Below, piece by piece: positions 10,988-19,839 of a DNA stretch of 36,505 bases. Position 1 is the stretch's first letter; each line of letters begins with the position of its first letter. A program made the translations under genes and the position numbers. The notes beneath the pieces were generated by a model that saw nothing but the letters and a program-made list of their open reading frames with translations, was not told the origin of the DNA and did not search any database. Origin of the DNA: Nymphaea colorata (taxonomy: Eukaryota; Streptophyta; Magnoliopsida; Nymphaeales; Nymphaeaceae); contig NW_022204878.1 of NCBI RefSeq assembly GCF_008831285.2, forward strand, positions 1-36,505, in the 5' to 3' direction.

Positions 10988-11124
10988 GTTGTAAATAATT
11001 TTCTGATGCATTTCAAGACAACCTCACAATAAATGACATGTAATTCAACTCGCATATAGCCTAAAAGTTGAATTTCTGTTTCCATCTGTATTTTTGTTAA
11101 TCCAAATCTATGCATAGAGTGTTC

Positions 11125-11148
11125 ATCTCTCTCTCTCTCTCTCTCTCT
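11125..11148. repeat. TC microsatellite
   Basis: About 12 TC units in a row. The same motif recurs as short tracts at 7590-7608 and 16880-16892 and as a long tract at 22621-22697. Confidence 0.9.
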
Positions 11149-11287
11149 GTTTGTTTCAGTAGTCTATGTTTTGTTTGTTGGTATCGATCTAGATTATCTG
11201 TTTGAAACCATCCACTTTCCAATTAATAAAAATGGCTTACCTGCTATAGAGGCGGCATTTTGTTTTGTTTTCAAAAGAAAAGGAGAA

Positions 11288-11520
11288 CTATAGCAGTGAA
11301 GAAATCACTGCTGTAGAACTTCTAGCAATACTTCTACCATTGTCAATACTCAACGATTGTTACCAATGATATTATTGGCAATGACCCTGGCCTACAAAGA
11401 CTTTTCCCTGTGCTGTAAAGGGCAAGGGGACCTTAGCTATTCGCTAGGGCAGAGTATTGCCAATAAGTTTATTGGCATGCATTATGCTATTGGCTATGGT
11501 AAAAGCCATTGCCAATAGCA
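11288..11520. repeat. Cluster of three inverted repeats (hairpins)
   Basis: Hairpin 1 at 11288-11316: 12-bp arms with one mismatch around AGCAGTGA/TCACTGCT and a 5-nt loop. Hairpin 2 at 11458-11477: a perfect palindrome of 9-bp arms (TGCCAATAA/TTATTGGCA) with 2 nt between. Hairpin 3 at 11485-11520: 15-bp arms (TGCTATTGGC...) with one mismatch and a 6-nt loop. Arms of hairpins 2 and 3 share ATTGGC, which also occurs near 11372-11378. Such subterminal inverted motifs are typical of non-autonomous DNA transposons, but no matching termini or duplication were found. Confidence 0.6.
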
Positions 11521-12186
11521 TATATTATAGTTGTGGTTATAGACAAGCGGCTAGAGCCCAACCCTGCTCATGGTCTTGTCATGCTCAGCTATTGTGCTTT
11601 ATAGGGTCAGTTCAAACTCCACTCAATCAAACCAAGACCTAGCTTGTGCTCGACACTGAACCTTGAGCAAGTATCCTAGTAACAGGTATAAAATGGACAG
11701 ACTCAAGGCTCGTTTAAGCAAGAACAGTATTTTTATAGCTAACTAATCATTTTTGGGAGGTATCGCAAGGTTAATCTAATGATCAACCTTCAGATGAACA
11801 TAAGCTGAGACTTCATAGTCTGCTTGCAGTTACGAGATGAAGGATGGGCTCAGGGCCACTATCCAACAGAATTAACAACCAAATTGAAGCGCCCAATTTG
11901 ACATTTTTTGGAACAATTTTTACCGTTGCAAAAGAAATCTAGCCACATAAAGAACTTTTGGGAAAAGAGGAGGCAGGGCTATAGAAAAATACATCAATGC
12001 CTTTTTGGCCCTAAAAATAATGCATCAACCTGTTGCACATCATCACAAGCCCAACACTACTCGTCGCCACCACTCCTTCCTACCCTTACAATACTTTCGA
12101 GTTCAGATGACACACAGGAGAAAATCAGGGCTGCCACGGAATGAACACGGCAAACCAAGGAGGCTTTGAATGGATGGAACAGAGCT

Positions 12187-12757
12187 TCGTGCTCTTCTCC
12201 TTTCACATATTTATACTCTTTCTGTACATAATCAATTTTTTTACAGGCATAAAAGAATATTTTCTGTTACAACAAAATCATGCCTTCAACCTTCTATAGA
12301 ATTTAACATGGTGGCAAGGAATACCATGATTCAATTTTACACTTCACAATAGGTGTAAAAAAACAAAGTTAATATAACACAGCTTAAGAATTCGTTTTCA
12401 TTTTCCATAACAGATTCCAAGAGGCAGAATGCCCAACGTTCTTTCATTTGAGCTTATAGCCTCCTGAAGGTTGGAAATTGCTAAGTCATACCTTATCCAC
12501 TAAATCTCTTGAGAAGACAACGATGACGTTGATGATGGTGCAGTTGGCAACAACAAGCTCATGAGGAGGCCTACGACACACTTTACACTTAAGAGAGGAA
12601 ATAAACTCTCAACCCCTTCTTCATGTGCTCCCCATCCCTGTTTCCCTCACTGACAAGTTCTATCTCTCACATGTGTTTAGTCTAGTATAGATGACATGGT
12701 GGATGCTCAAAGCAGGTTATATGCCTAGGCTTGTGCCAAGCTCCTGTGGACGCCAAA
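12187..12757. repeat. Dispersed direct repeat, copy 2 (~570 bp)
   Basis: Partner of 7129-7697, same orientation, with scattered substitutions and small indels. For example, the CT-rich tract seen in copy 1 near 7590-7608 is reduced here to a short TATCTCTCACATG stretch. Flanks on both sides are unrelated to those of copy 1. On the - strand GAGTATAAATATGTG near the left end looks like a TATA box. The family was not recognised. Confidence 0.85.
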
Positions 12758-13213
12758 GAAGGCAAGAATGGAGCACAAAACGCTAAGGCAAATGAATCAA
12801 ATTACTCAAAATGTCGACCATAAACGAATTGGGCACGGTTCTGTATTCACAGAAGAAAAATAAACCAGCGCAGTCTCAGTCTTCCAAATGAAATAGAAAT
12901 GTATATATCTTCCTTCTAATTAATGTTTTAATTTTTTCAGTATCGTTGTTGCCAATTTTTTTTGCTAATTCTCTCCTTTCTTTCAGTCCAGTTGTACAAA
13001 CAACCACAATATCACGGTCTTTCAATTGTTAAAGGTTGTTAATGTCATGTTGTATTTTTATTCAAAATGTTCGTTCTTTCTTGTCTGGTAATGACTTTGT
13101 TTAGAAGAGTACTCTATTCGCTTAAAGAAAACAACTAATAAGAAAATGATCTTCTCCTAATTCATGGTAATTGAAAATATATGAATATGTACTGCCTTTT
13201 TCTTTCCAAATAG

Positions 13214-13320
13214 CTCAAGCCAATCCTCGACGAACTGCTTGGCCAAATTCAAGTTCTTAGAACTCGAGCCAAGTTCGAGCTGGCTGGAGTTCGGCTCTAC
13301 TCAGACTCGAATAAACTAGA
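13214..13320. repeat. CTCGA-rich stretch, hAT-like relic
   Basis: Several copies of ACTCGAGCC, GTTCGAGC and AGACTCGAATAAAC on both strands, as in the subterminal zones of the element at 15555-16320. Terminal repeats were not found. Likely a decayed relative of that element. Confidence 0.3.
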
Positions 13321-13639
13321 AACCCTTTGGCAGCTCCAGCCACAACTATTAGTAAGTAATTCAGCCAGTCTGATAGACAGCTTCACAGTTAAGGCATATT
13401 TGGTCCAATTCAGACAATCTACCAAAAAAAAAGAAAAAAAGAAAATCCGTAGACATTGGCAAACCCTCAGCAATCATGGGGTTTGCAATGACATTAGAAA
13501 TAAAATCTGTGCTTGTTGCCATAGTGATAGTCACCACAAGAACACTCATTCTTGCCGATGGTGGATTGTCCATCCAGGCATTCGAAGTGATGATTTCCAT
13601 CAACATCTCACTAAGGAAGACGATGCTCACAGAGAAAAA

Positions 13640-13680
<41 letters not shown>
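13640..13680. repeat. TA/GA compound microsatellite
   Basis: About 12 TA units followed by about 8 GA units. Overlapping open frames simply read through this repeat. Confidence 0.95.
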
Positions 13681-15317
13681 TAAATGGAGAAAATAAGGTA
13701 CCTGAATGAATGCTTACCCTTAGCAATACAAAACTCTACAATATACATTGATTTTCTTTTGGCATCTGCCAACCATTCACATCGAAAACACCCTACACAT
13801 TTTAAATTGCTGTTCACTGATCACCCACTTTGTTTCTTTGACGTGGAAGAAAATATGTAGATCTAAATGACCCTGCTACTTCAACGTTCTCTGAGAGAGA
13901 GAGAGATCTGACAGGGGGAGAGATTCTAGTCTTTCAAAAATAACCTATATTGAAAGTATGACTATATACCTGCATTCACATTGAAGCCACCCTGCATTTT
14001 TTAGTGGTTCTTCATGCATGTTTTAATGGTTATCACTGATGACATCTGTCCAACCATTTTATATATTTTCTTTCAAAATATATCTGTAATTTAATTTTGA
14101 TTGTTTAGCTTTCTCGGAATGCACATGCATTTAGTTAGTCAGGTTTTAGAATAATTGCTCAAAACCACTAGTTTCGATGATATGGTTTTGTATATCTGTT
14201 GGTTGAACTTTTTTTTGGTCCCATGGCATATTCCATCCGTCGACTTTTCTCCCGCGTACCAAGTCAAAAAATTTTAACATATAACTTTGTGTTTGGATCA
14301 TTTTCCAAGAGTGTCCTTTTAATTTCTGCGTACTCTTAGGTTGTTTGCGTGGCAAAACTCATTTTTGAGGTAAAAATTGATTCTTCCTTCTAAGACACTG
14401 TTTTGTAAGAGTTTAGATGATTAGAGGTTCAAGTTTTATGAAAATTATTTTTGGAAGAAAATATTTTACTCAAATTAATGAAAAAACAAAAAACTGTTTT
14501 GATTCTATATCCAAACACACAAATCTGTTTTGTAAAACTAATTACGAAATAAGTTCTAAAAAACTATTTTTCACAAAACCTTTTTTTTTGTAGTGTGCCA
14601 TTAAAACGCTAACACATCTTAGACTGAACGTACTGAAGTATTTCCACTCTTTCACACAATTATAAAAAGTGGCTCGATTTTTGGCAAAATAGTAAATCAC
14701 GAGTCAACTCTTGAAAATTAAGAAACGTGCACTCAACTTTTGTGATGAAATTTCAATGAGTTGCTTCTGCATGGAAGTCACTAAAATTATAAGGAATAAT
14801 TTACACAGTTGACCATTTATTGAAAGTTATCCTTTTTATTTTTCTCTTCCTTTGCAGATAATTTAGATTGAGATGAGTAATTTTGTAAATTATCCCTTTC
14901 TTTTAATGGCTGCTGCCGCTACAGCTTCTTAAACCCATTAATACATAAGTCGCTGATTTTTCCATTGGGCCCGTTCAGTGCCACGACAAATTCAATACTT
15001 GGGAGACAATGCCCTTGGAGTCCAGGCTTTACCTTTTTCTCTTTAGGAATTTGGACTTCTCCAACACTTGAGCAGAAATGTCGTATGCCCATGCCCACGC
15101 TTTTCAGTAGTACTCATGGAAATTGGATTGAAGAGCACTTTCAAGGACCGCCTCACTTTGGTGAGTGGGGAGGTCAGTGCAATAGAGAATCTCAGATCTG
15201 ATGCGAACAATCAGTCGAAGGACCAGAGCTTAGAGTCGGTGGGCGCACTCACTAACAGTGTACCTTACAACGGCTTAAGCCACTAAGTGTAGGCATTTTC
15301 CAGAGGTTGCAGATGAT

Positions 15318-15515
15318 AGTTGTTCCTATTTGACCCGAAGCCAATTGATCTAGCCATGAGCGGGAAGAAGAGAGCTCTAGCAGGCCTTGGAGGACCGAAC
15401 CCACGTTTGTGGCAAAATACGGGATGACTTGTAGCTAGGGTGAAAGGATATAGCTGGTTTTCCGCAAAATCTATTCCAAAAGGGATCTCGGTGCATCACA
15501 AAAGACTGGATCAAT
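15318..15515 (+). pseudogene. rrn26: Mitochondrial 26S rRNA fragment in nuclear DNA (NUMT)
   Basis: The segment carries large-subunit rRNA landmarks in the correct order: TTTGACCCGAAGCC, GATCTAGCCATGAGC, GAAGAGAGCTCTAGCAGG, TTGGAGGACCGAACCCACG, GGGATGACTTGTAGCTAGGG, GTGAAAGG and ATATAGCTGGTTTTCCGC. The GAAGAGAGCTCTA and CCCACG...GTGGCAAAATACG variants are those I know from plant mitochondrial rrn26; plastid 23S has a different sequence here. Between GTGAAAGG (about 15450) and ATATAGC about a dozen bases normally present are missing, and G-runs are shortened. This is an old, non-functional nuclear copy of roughly 180-200 nt. Its left edge is uncertain and may extend further upstream. Confidence 0.82.
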
Positions 15516-15554
15516 AAGTAGATTAATATTATATGTCTAAAAGAGAGGTCAACT

Positions 15555-16320
15555 TAGGGCTGCACAACAAGTTGAGCCAGCTCGAACTTTATTTAATCAA
15601 ACTCACTCGTTGAAGCTCGACTCGAACTCGACTTGTTTATAAATGAGTTGACCTCGAGTTCAAATGTATACTCGAAATGTTAAACGAGTCGAGTTCGAGT
15701 TGTAAATGAAGAAAAGAGAAACAACAGAGGGAGAAAGTGACAACGCAAGAGGATGAGTATGGTAAATCTCTTGCAATATTGACTGCAAGAGTATTCCTTG
15801 ATTTATATAATGTTACAAGGTTACAGCGTGTGATGTAAATATGGAAACATTACAATGTTATGAAGTTTGTAACAAAGGTAAGAATCCAACGTTACATTGG
15901 TATCAATATAGCAAGGTGTTAGGTATATAATTTGGAATTCAGAAATTCTTTCCTTGGCTGAGTTGGTGCTCCAACTGATAATCTTTTCTTGCCTTGTTCA
16001 TCCGTTGCTTTCTCCTTGACATTTGGGTAATCTTTCACAGTAAAAACTCAACTCGGTTTGACTCTACAATGAATATTGAATTATAATAAGAAAAAAATTG
16101 AACAAGTTAAGACTAAACAAGTTAGACAAGTGAAATGAAACAAGACATGTTTAACATAAACAAGTTAAATGAGTCGAGTTTGAGCCCGATGTTGTATCAT
16201 TGAGTCGAGCTCGAGCTTGTTTTGGAGCTCGAGTCGAGTTCAAGCTCGAGTTTTCTGAGTGAAATCGAGCTTGGGCTGACCCAACTAGACCTTGACTTGA
16301 CTCATGCATATGCAGCCCTG
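15555..16320. mobile_element. Non-autonomous hAT-like element with 8-bp target duplication
   Basis: Left end TAGGGCTGCA at 15555-15564. The right end is TGCAGCCCTG at 16311-16320, the inverted complement with only the outermost base different (T versus C). Flanks are GGTCAACT (15547-15554) and GGTCCACT (16321-16328), an 8-bp duplication with one mismatch, the length made by hAT transposases. Subterminal zones at 15575-15700 and 16150-16280 are packed with CTCGAG, GAGTTCGAG and TCGAGCTC words in both orientations. No transposase is encoded. Without the nested solo LTR (15707-16039) and one copy of its duplication the element is about 430 bp. Confidence 0.82.
15707..16039 (-). repeat. Solo LTR nested in the hAT-like element
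   Basis: 333 bp bounded by TG (15707) and CA (16039) and flanked by a perfect 5-bp duplication GTAAA (15702-15706 and 16040-16044). Both flanks are CTCGA-rich hAT sequence and join smoothly when the insert is left out. Promoter orientation points to the - strand: TTATATAAAT at 15801-15810, followed downstream by a CT-rich stretch. No internal retrotransposon sequence is present, so this is what remains after LTR-LTR recombination. The superfamily (copia or gypsy) is unknown; it is unlike the LTR at 3290-3603. Confidence 0.82.
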
Positions 16321-16328
16321 GGTCCACT

Positions 16329-18516
16329 ACATATTACAAGGAATGAAACCCTATTCTCAGGTTTTGATATGAATCCAAGCCCTGCTCTGCCAAAGCCAAA
16401 TTGAACTATAAACCAACAAAAAGGAGAAAACTGGAAAATTAGTGGAATTTCAGAAATAGTTGCCTAATACAGCGCGTCCAACTTGTTAATTATATGTGGG
16501 TTGATATCAATTAATTTGAAAGTGATTTTTTTTGTGTATTGTAGACTAAGTTAATCAAGATCAGAATATGCCTAACAACAGATCGTAGGCCAAACAGAAA
16601 ATATACACCATGTTTGAAAGCCCAAAAACCGGCTGTGCTTCATGTCCATATTCATTTCAACATGCATGATGGTCGATCGAGCAGAAAATTTCAACAAAGT
16701 GTTATGATGCTCCCCAATTTTTTGAAAAATTATGATAACAAATATTAAGAAAAGTCAATTAGCAAATAGTAGAAGTAAAATGTTCTTGCTGTTTTTCGTA
16801 ATTAAAAGAGAAAACCAAATTTTCTAAGCCTTTAACTCACTAATATTTCATTTGTATTTTTCTAAACAAAATCAATGATCTCTATCTCTCTCTCCCTCCA
16901 CCCCCCTTCAAAAAAATAAATAAAATAAAATTCAATATTAGCTGTTCGTTAATTGGTACACTGTTTGGGATGTCCACTTTACATGAGGATCCACCTTACC
17001 AGCAAATGTTGCTGTTGTCTCAAAGATATGCACTATGAGCTAGAATCAACAGATTAATTGGCACCATTTTGGGGATTTTGTTCAGTCTTGTTAGCAACCG
17101 ATGCCCACCACTTTCATTAACGGCTTTTCAAAATTTTTTATAAAAAAAACTTAATAACCTCAATATTGATTAATTTTGAATAATTTACTGTGGAAATTTA
17201 ATATCCTCCTAGGTGTTAATTTCCAATCCTGCTGCAAATTAACTAAGCTAAAAATGCCAAATTGTTTTGCTCAGACAACAAGGAAGAGATGCTTCTATAT
17301 TTATTCGAACATGTACCGTTGTAGATGCATATTAATTATTACTGTATAGTTTTATCCTTCCGTAAAGCACCAAATTAATTATACATCCTTAGGAAATTCT
17401 AGACATAATTATTGCTCTTTTAATATTATGGCACCATATTATAGTAAAACTAGCTAGGTGATTTAGTGGTTCTTACGTAACAGATTATGTACTTCTCACA
17501 ATGATAAACAATAGGATATATAGCAAAAAATTAACAAAAAAATTTACAACTATTTTGTCTCAATAGAAATAAACTCAGCAATATTTGATGCGTTTAGAAT
17601 AAAATTCACATGAAAAGGAGGTGCTTTGGGCGTCACTCTCTATCACTGTAGAACATGGGGAAACAACCTACTCACGAAATGATAAAGGTAGGGGGCTTTC
17701 CCCCCATAAAGCTGTTACTGCAACCTGCTCCCCAAATGGAGGTTCTAATTGGGTCTTGTTATATACGCACTGTTTTAACATATTTTATGATAGTTTTTAA
17801 TTAACTTTTTCTGTATGTTGCATTTTGAGAAAAGTATGACTTTTAATTTCTAATACTGTTCGAGGATTCACAATTCAGTCAACCAAATCGGCGATAAATT
17901 TCTGCATCCGAACTGGTTGAAATCACAATTTTAGAATCAATTTTTTTGATGGAGTATAATACCCCGCATAATGTCTAGGAAGGAGAACATAAATTAATTC
18001 ATGCATTATTGCACCACAAACTAAAGATAAATGACATGTCTATGATAAACATGAAAATAAGTAACCAATACACAGAGAGCTCAAAATTTTGAGACCCGCT
18101 TTGTAAGCTTAATTCATTTCCTCCTTTCCTACCCACGTACAGATCCACATTTTACAGGTAGCTCAGTCGTTTTCTAATGCACCACTGTCGTTTAAAACAT
18201 CCCATATTTCATCCTTTAATTTTATTGATTTTTTCAAAGCTATTTTTTTAACGTTGCATTCTTGGATACATGTTCTATGTGAACATCACGTTCTTGTTGC
18301 CGTAATGCAAGGCGTATGTATATCTAGATTTGATTGCTGCATTTAAAGATAATTTCATATCTTCAAATGCTATGGATGGAACAAGGTTTTATTTTTTATT
18401 TTTTCACAATCCTACTTGGAATGTTGCAATGAGAAGGATAGCACGTAACAAGGAAAAACAAAAAAAATTACATCAAGCAAGCAAAAAGTCATGTGGAACC
18501 ATCTGTTGGGTGCTTC
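16329..18516. other. Intergenic, nothing recognised
   Basis: AT-rich sequence with no open frame above about 70 codons that looks protein-like and no terminal repeats. The only visible structure is a short G/C-run inverted motif near 17691-17706. Confidence 0.5.
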
Positions 18517-18598
18517 GAGTAATATTTATTTCAAAAACATTATTGATAAATTAATGTACAATATTGTTTGAGTAATATTTATTTCAAAAACATTATTG
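18517..18598. repeat. 29-bp direct repeat
   Basis: Two identical copies of a 29-bp word beginning GAGTAATATTTATTTC at 18517-18545 and 18570-18598, 53 bp apart start to start. A local duplication, without further context. Confidence 0.9.
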
Positions 18599-19167
18599 TA
18601 TGAATTAATTCTTCAAACATTTTTATACTATTAAGCATCATTGCAAACTATATTGATAACAAACCACTATTATTTAGAAGATACACTAAACAAGTCAACC
18701 GAGTCAAATCTTAGAATAAAAGGCATAAAATTCTCATGATTCTAGTCCTTAAAATTCTGGTAGATCATTGACCGGTTTTGGCATAACAAGGCCATCTCAG
18801 GAATGCTCCAGCCACATTCCCAGCCCTTTGAATTGCAATCACCTGAAAAGGGAAGAAGGGGATGAGAACTTGGGAAGGTTTCCCAAACAATGCATACTAT
18901 TGACTGATTGAAGCTTATGTTAAGTAATTTGAAAGTCTTGTCTCACTACTGCATGAAACTGAGAGATTCAATATATGGTTTCAAGAACAAATATGCACAC
19001 CAAAACATGTAACAACGAAAAGTACAACATTCATGAATATGAGAGAGAGTTTTGTCCACCGCTTCGTGTTTGTAACGAGCGTATGCTGCATGTGGTCCTT
19101 TCATGCCCAAATATTGCATATGCATATGCATGAGATAACAAAATGGTATGAAGTAACAAATAAGTAG

Positions 19168-19475
19168 GAGATAATGTTTATGAGAAAACAAAACATTTAT
19201 GAGATATGAGATAATGGATGGACCGATGGATATATGAGGTAACACTAAACATATATGAGTTGATGTTTATGAGATAATAAAACATATGCAAGATAATAAA
19301 ATAATAGATGGATGTATGAGATAATACTAAACATAAATATGAGATAATGCTTTTGAGAAAATAAAATACTTATATGAAAATGAGATAATGGACGGATGTA
19401 TGAGATAATGATAAACCTAAGTACGAGATAATGTTTATGAAATAAAAAAATATTTGAGATAGTGAGATAACGTTA
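19168..19475. repeat. Degenerate tandem repeat of 84-89 bp units
   Basis: Units start at 19168, 19257, 19341 and 19425 (the last one partial), each opening with GAGATAATG or GAGTTGATG and TTTATGAGA. Units 1-3 also contain ATGGATGTATGAGATAAT-like and TAAACATAAATAT-like blocks. The short word GAGATAA recurs within units, so the array has a nested structure. Similar words begin already near 19128. Minisatellite-like, no coding role seen. Confidence 0.85.
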
Positions 19476-19839
19476 TGAGTAGGACAAGAAAACGAAAAAG
19501 CTTTTTTTACTACTTAAAGGAGTATATTCGCCATAACGATATATACATACACTGATCATTTTTATCTTTACCCAATCCTCAAATTTTCTTTTTGTGGTTT
19601 TATTTTTTCTCCCTACAAAGAGTTTCTTTTTTTTTATTAATCATTGGCATGTTTTGTCATTATTAAAAAGGCTTATAAAATTGCATACACAGGTAACCAG
19701 TTTCTCATGAATGTTAGTATGCATGCATGCAATAGTTATGATCTATATGAAACGATTGCAATTATATTTTAGTTTCGCTTACTAATTAAATGTGGGTATT
19801 ATGTATGCTGCTATTATGTTTGTCTAAATTTAGTTGGTC
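19476..19839. other. Intergenic, nothing recognised
   Basis: AT-rich, with a T-run near 19627-19636 and a TGCATGCATGC palindrome near 19720-19731. No gene seen. Confidence 0.5.

Larger units (their letters stand above)
8159..12186. other. Non-coding interval between the two ~570-bp repeats
   Basis: About 4 kb of AT-rich sequence without a convincing gene. It contains a short TC microsatellite, a cluster of inverted repeats at 11288-11520, weak exon-like frames near 10644-10987 and an imperfect ~28-bp direct repeat (9627-9656 and 9725-9753, built on TTTCTTAATT...TGTAATCACTTT). Nothing else was recognised. Confidence 0.5.
12758..15317. other. Intergenic, low-complexity rich
   Basis: No gene recognised. 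A TA/GA microsatellite lies at 13640-13680 and a short GAGAGA tract near 13891-13906. A CTCGA-rich stretch at 13214-13320 resembles the subterminal sequence of the hAT-like element at 15555-16320. Open frames of 60-120 codons here include simple-sequence repeats or show no family match. The part from about 14940 on is less AT-rich and could be organelle-derived like the segment that follows, but this was not recognised. Confidence 0.45.

Noticed and set aside
7132-12757. The two ~570-bp repeats as LTRs of one element
   Set aside because: TG...CA ends can be drawn, but no target duplication, primer site or polypurine tract was found, and no gag or pol sequence lies between. Kept only as a repeat pair.
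13361-13726. Open frames of 77-121 codons on both strands
   Set aside because: They run through the TA/GA microsatellite at 13640-13680, giving Ile-Tyr and Arg-Glu repeats. The rest has no recognisable domain.
14965-15286. Two open frames of 72-78 codons (+ strand)
   Set aside because: No family match. They abut the mitochondrial rRNA piece and may be organelle-derived non-coding DNA.
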